The notes beneath the pieces were generated by a model. The model searched no databases. It was not told where the DNA came from and saw only the letters and a list, made by a program, of their open reading frames with translations. Made by a program: the position numbers and the translations under genes. From Collybiopsis luxurians FD-317 M1 (taxonomy: Eukaryota; Basidiomycota; Agaricomycetes; Agaricales; Omphalotaceae): DNA of 64,000 nucleotides. Location of the stretch: contig KN834749.1 of the NCBI GenBank assembly GCA_000827265.1, positions 3,020,770 to 3,084,769 of the forward strand. Direction: 5' to 3'. Below are positions 1 to 9,599 of the stretch, piece by piece (positions within the stretch are counted from its first letter, which is position 1; each line of letters starts with the position of its first letter).

Positions 1-447
1 TTTGGCTTCTATCAATCGTATACAGTATTATTTTCCCTGTGGTTCATATAATGGGTTGTTATTATGCATAATCGGAGGCATCCGTCTTAATTACTTCGGT
101 ACATCTTTAACGTTAACTATCTAGGACAGCAGCACAGCGGCTCTGATGATATTTTTGTATCCCATTCACCTGTTGAATTACAACGTCTTCGTACCAGACT
201 TTTTTTTTTTTTTGCTTTTACCTGTAAGTAGTACTTCCATCGGAGTCCCAAAAGGTTGCCGTTTCCAGCCAGTTTATCAAGTACTGAGATTACGCAGGCG
301 ACTTACTTCATCGTCTCTATTGATGGCTCCCAGATGCCATGTTAATCCTGAGTGACGCCAGGGATGCTTGTCTTTTTCTAATTTCTGGAGGAGAGACAGT
401 AGCTTGAAAAAAAAAAGAGCATTAAGACGCCGGATATTGTTGAAAGC
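1..447. other. No supported gene
   Basis: This stretch lies downstream of the POLD4 gene, which reads leftward. It has a poly-T run near 200-212 and short open frames on both strands, none with recognisable motifs or splice structure. It may hold the 3' UTR of POLD4 and part of a neighbour outside the window. Confidence 0.4.
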
Positions 448-782
448 TTATACCTCTGGAGGTGGACAAAGCCCCAAAGATTCTGCCCTCGCCCATCTCT
501 CTAGTCTTGAGAGCCCAATGCAAGGTCCAAACCGATGGTCACTGATGAAAACATTAGTTATTGTGTGTTTTAACTTCTATATTACAAATGTTACAAATCA
601 AAACGCCTTAGGGTTTGCAAAGTTGCTTGGTCTAATACTTCCTCCTTGCGTGGTTTTTCTTCAGAAGGACCAGTCTGAATCGACCTCGATTCATTCTTCT
701 TACTCGGCGTACGATGCAAAAGCAACCGCCTCTCTGAACTTGGATAGTCCTTCTCCCAATATTGGTTCAAAGTGCGTTGCAT
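448..782 (-). CDS. POLD4: DNA polymerase delta subunit 4 (POLD4/Cdm1-like)
   Basis: The gene encodes the small accessory subunit of the replicative polymerase delta holoenzyme, which acts in the nucleus on the lagging strand and contacts PCNA. Two exons (782-595 and 541-448) join across a 53-base GT-AG intron to give 93 residues. Seen: a PCNA-binding (PIP-like) stretch QRTLNQYW directly after the start Met, a basic polar linker, then the family signature LRRFD, FGPCIG, SRLERW and a C-terminus ending LGLCPPPEV. The splice restores FDFDHRFGPC exactly where the family expects it. The start was chosen because this Met puts the PIP box at the very N-terminus; the frame stays open upstream. The length is close to other POLD4 proteins. 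No defect is visible. Identification rests on motif recall, not on an alignment. Confidence 0.88.
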
Positions 783-1450
783 ACTTTGCTTTTTTTCCTT
801 TAAGGCTGGTTTTTTTCTGGTCATGCAAGAGGATAAGTGTATCAACATAAGATGAAATTAAGTCCTTTTAAGTAAAGGTGAGTAGTCTCCATTATGTAAC
901 TGCAGATGACTGTACAATATGTAGCTCCAGTGGGTGAATAATGCTTGTCTACGTCTAAATTAATAACTGCAGGTATTTACCTTCTTTGAATAGTTACGAT
1001 ATGAAGCATACCTAATAACCGTTCTAGCATCTACCTTCTTAACCATAATACATGAACTATAAAATGAACTTTCACACGACGGTAGCACATACGTTGGTAG
1101 GAGCAATCAATTGAATGAACCGGTGAGTCGCTATTCCACCATTATTGTCCACAGCTTATTCTACGACAATTCTGTTTGAAAATAGCCTTATTCGACGTCT
1201 ACCTCCAAGAGCGCATTAAGTCTTCAACGGTCCTTTGGAAATGTGTGAAAACCGTAACAAAAATACATAGATAGTTCCAACAACCGATCTCATGTAAACT
1301 AATCCTGAAAAAGAATTCAAATCAGCCACGTATTACGAGACATACGACTTCGAGCCTCACTCACTTTATATTTGTTTGATTCTTAAGCGAAATTACTTGG
1401 CACGTTGAAGAACTGGGCAGGATCTCATTTGTTCTGGATATGGATCGTTG
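783..1450. other. Intergenic, POLD4 upstream region
   Basis: This 668-base gap separates the POLD4 start from the end of the next minus-strand gene. It should hold the POLD4 promoter. I see no TATA box, repeat or additional coding exon. Confidence 0.4.
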
Positions 1451-2054
1451 TTAGAAACCAACATAAATCAATATGGGCGTTGTCAGTAGAAGCTTCTGAC
1501 ACTCCACCTGCTTCGCAGCATCAGTCACCTGTTTACTTTGGATCTTCCAGTCAGCTTTCGCTTGCTTCAATTCTTCCATATGCCACTTTTTCAGCCATGC
1601 ATATTGTTTATCGGTAATCCCTAACATTTCAGTTATCCGTACTTGTTTTAAGAACTTTGAATGACTGCAGCGAGCGTTCCACCGACATCCCTCACACTGA
1701 AATCCGAACTTTCTTGGTATGCATTTTTGCCGTCTTTGAACACATTGTAAACAAGCCTGTCAAGCTATTAGCGATTTCAAACTGCTTATTATTGGCTTGT
1801 CCTACTATATGGGAGTATTTTTCATTGAGTGCCTTTCGTTCCTGTTGCTTTCCATGCATTCGATGTACTATTGTATACCTATGCTTTAATGCATCTGTAG
1901 CCCACAGGGGTTCTTCGTCTGTTTTAACCTTTTGACGCCGCTGAACATATCTTAAGTTTCTTTTGTTTTTGTCATCGAAACTGGCACAAGATGAATGAGG
2001 TTCTGATGGCAGAGGAGGTTGAGTAGATAGATGGGTAACGGTATGATGGGACAT
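1451..2054 (-). CDS. Small zinc-cluster (Zn2Cys6-like) protein
   Basis: Two exons (2054-1806 and 1756-1451) give about 184 residues. The 49-base intron has a GTAGGA donor, a CTAAT branch-like motif and a CAG acceptor. The splice creates the motif ACLQCVQRRQKC followed by CEGCRWNARC. The spacing is C-x2-C-x6-C-x8-C-x2-C-x5-C with basic residues between the second and third Cys, as in fungal binuclear zinc clusters. It is followed by a Trp- and Lys-rich segment (ITDKQYAWLKKW) likely to be helical or coiled. Known: such clusters bind DNA in fungal regulators. Inferred: a nuclear DNA-binding role. The cluster is internal (after about residue 83) and no fungal-specific regulatory domain follows, so it may be a reduced or transposon-linked family. 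The last residues may include an unrecognised intron. Confidence 0.6.
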
Positions 2055-2189
2055 CTCGTTAGCCAAAGTGGTCAAAATGCGGCACATTATCTTCCAAGAT
2101 CGCCTTTTAAAATAGTTTCAAACGAGCCACTTCCCTTGGTCATTTTCAATTACATTCATCCTTATCCGGTGAGCACCCCGGTTTGATTT

Positions 2190-2650
2190 CACGTTAGATC
2201 ATCACTTCAGGCAATAATCCTATATGTTTTGATGTAGTTTCGGTTGCTGACGTATCACTTTCCCTATCACCGGATCACAATATGAAAACAATCTTCGACG
2301 CCATTCGTATGGCTCCGGTGGTTGTAGTACATTAGATAATCCACGCAGGCAATGTAGGTAATCTCGTCTTTCTTTCTGGTGTATATGTATAGTACATGAT
2401 GTATAGTAGATGAGGTCATCAAATCAGGTAATATTTTTTCGACAACATCGCCTTATCTATCAGCAGATCAGAACATGCAATAATCTTGCACGCAATGCGT
2501 GGTTTTACTTAATTCTATGACTCTGGTGTTTGTGGTGTCGAAGCAGATAATATTCTCCTTTGTCCTACATTAGGTCATCAGTGTCAGTGATATTCCTTTC
2601 TCCTCGTTTGTAGTACATAAGATCATCAAATCAGGTAGTACTATTGCTGA
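2190..2650. repeat. Degenerate direct repeats (TCATCA..TCAGG motif)
   Basis: Four imperfect copies of a motif close to AG-A/G-TCATCA-n-TCAGG-A-ATA occur near 2192, 2410, 2570 and 2617. Flanking blocks around 2265-2340 and 2450-2560 also resemble each other, so this looks like an old, diverged tandem duplication of roughly 150-220 bases upstream of the zinc-cluster gene. Copy number and boundaries are approximate. Confidence 0.45.
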
Positions 2651-3160
2651 GTGTTTGGTTTTGCATGTTTGATTTTATTTTGATGGCACTATCTTACTCC
2701 ACTTTTGTGACAAATTGCAGGCAAATAATGATGTTCTTCAAGAAGTTATTTTGCAGTCTCCTACGGCACTAATTTACCTTTAAGGGGTAGTGATGTTCTC
2801 TACAAAGCAGTTCAAAAAATTACCACAAGGAGCTCCTCGGCTTGGGAGGCTTTTTAAGGGAGACAGAGTTATTGAAGTTTTTGACATTAAATTTACAGCT
2901 GGAATAAACTACGTAGTCGTGTCAAGGAGCAGGACCAGCAATACGACTTTTTGTGTCTTTCACCCTAGTCATAAAAATTACGTTAATCTTCGATGCCCAC
3001 ATTTTTTTTGTCGATATATATTCATACATTGTTGTATCGTAAAATATAAACAGATTGCAAGAATGTAAGATTCACTGCATTACCATTGGAGACTTCATCA
3101 ACCCTTCACGTGAACCTTATGATGTCAATAAAAAATCAAGGTGTAACTAGAGTGCCTTGA

Positions 3161-3892
3161 TTATTCTGCTTCAGCCCATTCCTAAAGAAGGATGAATAAT
3201 TGGCTACAGCATTTGATATTCCACGTACGTTTTCTTTCCTAATCGCATCCTATGCTAGTGATTAAAACAATAATTGATGTAATTAAATCTTTTCTAACCT
3301 CTTCTTCCTTGGTAAAATCATTGACTATGTTGAACATTTCACGTATTTCTTCTGTTGTCTTTCCTTGAATCATGAGAGCCACTTTTTTGCAGCCCAAATC
3401 TCTTCAATCGAAGGTTACCACATCTATAGAACTCAGAAGTCAACGATGCTTACAACAAATCCTTTATATCCATATAATTCGCGGCCAGTATTATCTCGAA
3501 TAAGGTGTCTTGGTCCACAGCGATAAAGTTCCGATCCCATGGCGTGATCTCAATTTTTCGTCTTCGTGTTTCATCAACTTCGGGCTCCGGAAGGGGTTCT
3601 CCACGATGATGTTCACAATACAGCAACACCTGTTGTGTTGCAATGTCTTAAATTAATAATCAGGGTCTCAGAGCGTCATTTCTATGTTCACCTTTTCCAA
3701 TATATCACCAGACACATTCAGCAAAGGGATTGGTTGGGATAATTCACCAAGGTCTAATAAATTTTCTCAGCTGCTTGTTTCGTTAACAGAGTAAAACCCA
3801 CCTTCAATCATGTTTTTGATAAAGACGCTGCGTTCTGCAATATCCCTTTCGACAAGGAAAATTTTACCATCAGAAGAGACAAGCGTCAACAT
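3161..3892 (-). CDS. SKP1: SKP1-like SCF ubiquitin ligase subunit
   Basis: This is a SKP1 homologue, the adaptor that links F-box proteins to cullin-1 in SCF ubiquitin ligases (cytoplasm and nucleus). Six exons (3892-3802, 3753-3692, 3629-3454, 3401-3299, 3249-3229, 3181-3161) splice in frame to 157 residues. Seen: an N-terminal BTB/POZ-like part ([18 protein letters not shown]), [12 protein letters not shown], then [27 protein letters not shown], the F-box-binding helices with IVNDFT, and the C-terminus KENEWAE. Exons 5 and 6 are 21 bases each. The length is normal for fungi. Differences from the usual fungal core ([13 protein letters not shown] where VGCKTVANMIKGK is typical) suggest a divergent paralogue. 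All splice junctions are GT-AG and no break is seen. The exon is too fragmented to appear as one long ORF. Confidence 0.92.
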
Positions 3893-4749
3893 TACGGTAG
3901 CTGAAAAAAGGGGAAGTAATTGGTACCTATAATGTATTTTCGAAGGTGGCTTTTAACTATGAAAGCTGCTGCTTACGGCATCGCTTAATATTGCTGTCTA
4001 ACGCTTCTTGTAAATGCTTCAGACTAATTGCAGATTGCTACAGCCTTCGAGAGGATTAACGTAGACAATACGGAGTAATGTTAACTATGAGAACTGCTCG
4101 TCGATCATTTGTTGCGATGGGATTCGGCAGTTCAATGCCAGCTTGAAATGTAAACCGGATCAATTTGGAGTTCGCTGAAATAGCGTCATTATGGTGACAT
4201 CCTCGCGCAAGCCTTCAGCAAAGGCTGTACACACCGGGTAGCTAATAGTGATGACAGTAACTCTTTTCGTAATGTATGTATGTGAATTGACAATTTGTTG
4301 CTCAATTTAAGATAAAGAAACAATAAGTTATAACAGAGTGTACGATTCCTGTGTAAATTGTATGACAGGGTAACTTTTCGTAACGTCGCGCAAATGGTGT
4401 TCTTGCTATGGAAATAAGCATTTTGGGATTGTTGCAAGAATTCTTTAGTCACTACACTCGATCCAATTACATGGCTACCGCAGCACTTTAATTTATATTG
4501 TGAAGACATAAACGCTGTTGTTGAATGTTCAATAACTTCAAAGTCAAGTTTACTAATCGCGGCTGTTTCTGTTGCATTTCTTTTTCACGAATGCTGTGAT
4601 TATTCAAGAATCTTTTCTTCACTGAAATTGTCGTGACTTCTGTGGCTATCGTAACCTTCTAGTTCGCTGTCTCGGGCTGAAAAGAGAAAATGTAATTTAG
4701 TAACTACGTCTGTTTCTGTTACATTTTTTGTATGAATGGTTGAAAAAAA
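3893..4749. other. Intergenic between SKP1 and F-box gene
   Basis: This region holds the SKP1 upstream sequence, including a pyrimidine tract ending in CAG just before the SKP1 ATG that could be the acceptor of a 5' UTR intron. A 106-codon minus-strand frame at 4189-4509 shows no recognisable motif. No other coding signal is seen. Confidence 0.35.
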
Positions 4750-6321
4750 TCACAAAAAAGATCTATCGAAACAGTGCTGCTTGATCTCTCGCAGATCTTG
4801 TTCCATATAACACCATTGCCCCGATTCATTCTTGCTATAAAATGCATCTAAAGTAAACCTCACAGAATGAAGACTTGGAGTAACAAATAAACGACCCGGT
4901 CCATCATCGTAATGACTGAAATCTTTCCCAACTCTGCAAAGAGTCAGATGTTGCAAATTTGGGAGCATAGATAACATTTCTAAGAGCGCATCGTCTTCCT
5001 TTGGGAGAAATCAGGATTCTTTTCAGTTTTTTGAAAAAATAGTAATGATACCGTGTCCACCGTACCCTCTGCAAACCAAAAGTGGATGTCTTGGATCGAT
5101 GGAGAAGAAAAAGTGATGGAATGAAACAAATCAATGTCCCATTGTGCGACGTATGCTTCGATTGAAACCAATCCTCTTGCAGAAGATAACATAGAGACGA
5201 CATCTGCAACTTCTGCAGCCCAGTCTGTGACAACCACCTTCCTAAGTGATCGCGCAAAAACTAGGGTACGGAGCAGTACAATTGGAGCGACCATTTCTTC
5301 CAGTTGATAGATTTCGTCAACTTCAAAGAATGGCTGGCTTTCAATAGGAAAGGCACCTCGTACGTGAAAGTTTGCGAGGGACGGCATCTGAAGTAACAAA
5401 ACGCCCAATAGCTCAGCGAGTGTTGTCGAATCTTCATGTTCTAGTTGAGCCACCTCATCTTCGTCGACTTCTATTCCAAGATATACCAGAGACGAAGAAA
5501 AACTCGATCGAGCAACTTCCGTGAACGTCGTCGACATTAATGGAGCTGGAACAGCATCTGGAGTCCCAACTGTTTGAGACAGCAGAAAGGCATTGTAGCC
5601 TCTCAAACACCAAGCTGTTCCGGGACACCAATGAAGGATGGCGTGGGTGAGACCTTCGCAACACTTTAGAAACCATATTTCCAGGCCGAAACCAGTCCAA
5701 ATTTCGCTATTTGTCCACGTTCTTTCTCCAGGGTGATGCCACTTGTTTAGATGGAACTCGACTGCCCAAGCGCGAAGGGACAAAGGTTGCACCCAACTTG
5801 TTAACGAGCATCCCAATATTGATATCATCGGATACTGCTTCCACGACGCTGCGGTATCATAAAAACTAAGTGGCAAAGAAATCCCATGGAAATGAAGCTG
5901 TTCAAAGAAAAAGTGAGCTATTTCAGTGTCGTTCCAAATTACTCACTTGAATTATATTAGATGAAGAAGTCAAAATGTCGTGAATGAAAGTCCAATACAA
6001 ATGATATTTATTTCCATGCGGTAAAGAGCACTGTGTACACTCGCAATCTTTGTCGTGGCGCATCTTCTGACCACAAATTAGGGTTGTTATTAAAGCACGA
6101 TGTTCTGCTCTCGAGTTCTTCCAAAATAACCAGGCGCTGACGGTAACTTCCGCATGAGGGATGGAGAAGCACGCGCAAAGGAGAGGGATCGCGATAGCTC
6201 GCAGCGACGCGGAGCACCTGCTCAGCTTGCTGATTCCCGCAAGATTTCCCGCATTCATAATGACTTGGAAGACATCATTAGGCAGTTTCTGACATGAATG
6301 CGTTGTCCGTTGTACTGACAT
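4750..6321 (-). CDS. F-box-like protein
   Basis: Three exons (6321-5947, 5897-5052, 4998-4750) with GT-AG introns of about 50 bases give about 489 residues. The N-terminal region (LPNDVFQVIMNAG, then LSRCSASLRAIAIPLL) has the Pro-rich first helix and hydrophobic spacing of fungal F-box-like domains. The rest is a long region with weak leucine-rich character (MLPNLQHLTL, VTPSLHSVRF), typical of mushroom F-box/LRR-like proteins. Expected role: substrate receptor that docks on SKP1. The next gene downstream on the same strand is in fact SKP1. The start is the first ATG in frame ahead of the F-box; the frame is open upstream. The substrate is unknown. Confidence 0.72.
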
Positions 6322-7152
6322 CGAAAGCGAAGTTTGAATGTAAAGCAATAACAGGAATTGTCTTTAAGTACTTCGCCATTTATTAAACCTTTCGATGTAT
6401 CCTATGTGTTGTAAAGCAGTACATGTTGCAGCCTATAAGCATGAATGACTAAATATGATTTAACTGATATCGACGTCTTGAGCTGACCGATGTCTTGAGC
6501 TGACGTAAGCAGAAATGCGACCTTGCCTTGCCGCAGTTCATGCAAGTCATAACATTGTGTGCATCATCATAGCAGCCGTCATGTATGAACTAAAAAAAAA
6601 CTGAGCATTCAATGCGCAGAATTGGTATGAGGAAATTGGGCCATATGTTTGCATTCGTAACCAATATACTGTAACAATCGCATTGGAAAGCAGTTAACGG
6701 GCTTCGAAAATCCATTGAATGGTTAAGCAATACTTGTAGTATGTCAGTGTCAGGCGACTTTCATTGGATTTGTGCTCAATTTGAAGCTGGATCTCGATCT
6801 TCCGAACTGTTTTGCTGAATAGGAATGCCTTTGACTACAATGATTACGTCGGCAAATTACGAGAACGTTAGGGTTAATGCGATGCGTTTAACGAATGAGA
6901 TGGCAATGACTGATGAAAAGAAGATAGTTCTGAGTCGGAAAATATCCGGTAGGCATACATAGTAAAGTCTCAGTCGTGCTAACTTTAACTTCATCTCGTT
7001 GTATCATACTTTTCAGTGGAACACGCTGAGCATTCAGTTTCATTTTCAATTGACAAAGCCGTGTTATTGGAGTCATCTTCCAACCTAGTGGGGCCGCACA
7101 GTTCGTTTAATCTTAATGTAGTTGTATTTGTGTTTTCAAATATATAATGCAG
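6322..7152. other. Intergenic
   Basis: AT-rich sequence between two divergent genes, presumably carrying both promoters. Minus-strand frames at 6888-7191 show no family features. Confidence 0.35.
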
Positions 7153-7312
7153 TACACAGAAATCATCTTCCTTTTGTAGATCGTTACGCAATCACTTTTC
7201 GAAGCAACATATATATGAGGACCATATTCAGTACATAAAAATCATCTTTCTTTTCCAGAGCGTTACGCAATCACTTTTTGAAGCAACATATATATGAGGA
7301 GAACCATATTCC
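7153..7312. repeat. 79-bp tandem duplication at gene 5' end
   Basis: Two adjacent units, 7153-7231 and 7232-7312, share TCATCTTTC-like, CGTTACGCAATCACTTTT, GAAGCAACATATATATGAGG and ACCATATTC segments. The second unit ends 20 bases before the chosen start codon of family N copy 1. The units contain a TATATATA element, so a core promoter or 5' UTR may have been duplicated. Confidence 0.75.
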
Positions 7313-7332
7313 GAAGACAGGTCTGCGAAAAC

Positions 7333-9032
7333 ATGCAAGGTCTATTTAGCACTAGCAAAAGTTCTCAAGCGTTTTTACTGTTTGTTAAACCTACGGTCTT
7401 GATTTCACATACTGATGGCATAAACAGGGAACTGACCACTGCGAATTTACTTTTATCGTGCATGTCCCATCAGGAAATTTGCCATCTTCGAGTCGTATGC
7501 ACCTACTATAAGTATTTTGTTGATGGGTATTTCAGAAGGGCTTACCGATTAGACAAATTTTTGAATGGGTACTTCTCATCTGAGGAATTCCCTGTATTAC
7601 TCAGTGCCATGGTAAGACGGACATCGGTGCAATGGAAGCTTCTGACAAGGAACCTTTACACAGGCATCGCATCGAGCGGTTATCACTGGAATTGCGGCTT
7701 TTCGATTCATTGATAGAAAACCTGCAGAAAATCTACTCGATATCATTTGTCCATTTGACAGCTGCAAATCTTTAGCACAATGGTTTACCAGCATTGGATA
7801 TGTTTACTGCGGATCTGCACGCCCATCTAGTTCATTCGACGAAGATTACAAATTAGTAAGACGTGGAATGACCGAAGATGCGCCAGCAGACTTTGAGATC
7901 CCTGCACAACGGAATTGGGACTTCCAACGAAACAACCACATCATCGAAGTAACTGGTAGTTGCACTTCCCCGATTGCAGATGTCCTCAAGCATTCACATT
8001 TTAGTGCACTTATTTTTATGATCAATGTATATATTTTGCCTGATATTTTTTATTTTTTCCTTAGCACTATTCATGAATATTATTACGCATACTCATGCAT
8101 ATTGCCTTTTTCCCCGAAGTAGTTTGATTTGGAGGAAGTATTATCGCTGTAGGCCGCGAATAATTTATGGAGATTCAAACATAATTCGAATGTATGTCCA
8201 ACATCGCAGAAACCATCTTGGTAAACGTACAGAAGCACTGCCTGATGTGGAAGATGCATGTAATTCAAAAGGAGAGTGCAGCTTCCAACTACGGCGCAGT
8301 CTTAATGATGGATGGTGTTTGCGCGTAGCAGTTTCCGGCAATAAAGGAGTAGATCATATACCTGATTATGCAGGAGCGAATTCCTGGGGAGTACGTTATG
8401 GCGCTGATTGGATGACGATGGTGTTTCGGATGCTGAAGGTGCCAGGCGTGCCATTCCAGTACTGTGTTTCTCCAGAATTACTTTTCCTTCTCAGAAAAAC
8501 TTTGAAGGTGGCGACCAAGAATCCTGTAACGTAAAGAATATTTCCTAAATCCTTTCCCTTTAATGACATCATATACAGCTGCGATGAAGACATTGCACAG
8601 ACGACAGAGTCTGTGCAAAAATCTGCGCCCCTACCGTTGTTCGCGTCATCCATAGACAACGTTCTAAAAGAGCTACTAGCTAAAAGGAAATCCAATGCAG
8701 AAAAAATGGGCTATATGAAGCCACGCGCGGCGCACGATGTGCTTGATGCCTTTACCACCATTCGAATCTTTCATCTCTTACGCGAAGTCGAAAGAAGACA
8801 CAACGGGGTGTTTTTGGTAAGTATAGCTTTCATTTTTTTCCGAAATGAAATGAGTTTTCGACTGTTATTTATAATCCATCAGGGAAAACATTACTACAAT
8901 AGAGATGCTGCTGGAAATCAATGGCTGATGATGAATATTCATGTTAAGTTGAAGAAAGAACAGAAGCCAAACTATTTGTGTCACTGGAATCTTTTCCTAG
9001 ATAAACTTGCAGAAGAACATATTAGTTTGTGA
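7333..9032 (+). CDS. Family N protein, copy 1 (F-box/NTase-like, intact)
   Basis: Five exons (7333-7611, 7664-8003, 8065-8530, 8579-8816, 8883-9032) splice in frame to about 490 residues. It belongs to a family I recognise from mushroom genomes but cannot name: an F-box-like N-terminus (LLLSCMSHQEICHLRVVC), a region AVITGIAAFRFIDR that aligns with the ISGS-ALQF motif of nucleotidyltransferase-like members, a segment ending in IGYVYCG, the conserved MNIITHTHAYCLFPRS after an intron, and a C-terminal FHLLREVE block. The Asp residues expected for nucleotidyl transfer are not visible, so catalysis is unlikely. Copies 2 and 3 confirm the intron positions. The start Met is supported by copy 2. Function unknown. 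Confidence 0.72.
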
Positions 9033-9599
9033 TTTGAATGGAATTGATAGCTTTTCTACAGCATGGATGTCTGTGTAGAAGTCACCTTGCTTGTCAAGGT
9101 TTATTGCACTTCAATAATTGAAACATTTCCTGGCGTTTCTCATCTACATGTACAAACAATGGTCTTAGCATGCGCCTAGCTCTTTCCTATACTTAGCTAA
9201 CTATGTATGATATGTACTTATCATCAATCTATCTGGTTAGTTTTAATCTTTCCCACCACTATTTCTTCAGCCAATTGTCCATATCTAGAAGCCCTGGTTG
9301 AATAGTTATCCTGCAAGTAGCACTTCATATCACAAATGTTTTATTTTGCTGTATACTGCTATTCCATCAAGATAATGTTTTTGCTTTATCTACACTGCGA
9401 TTGGTAGCTGGCCGGACTGAGAAGTGGGTCATTTGGTTGCTACACATTGTAGAACACATTTTTATGAAAAAAAATGGGCACTCAGAAGTAGAGTAGCTTC
9501 TGTTAATGCTCTGAAAACAATTTGAGAGCTTGGAAGACATAGGGGCAGAAATGATAGATAAATTCTTCAGACTGGTTGGCAAAATGCCTTGAATCCACT
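9033..9599. other. No gene seen; left flank of decayed retroelement
   Basis: No coding signal is seen. The left end of the copia element may lie here, but I could not find an LTR pair. Confidence 0.3.

Noticed and set aside
2790..3068. 92-codon plus-strand frame containing VFDIKFTAGINYVVVSRSRTS, faintly like helicase motif VI.
   Set aside because: Only one short motif-like stretch, no partner motifs nearby, and it lies directly beside the SKP1 3' end.
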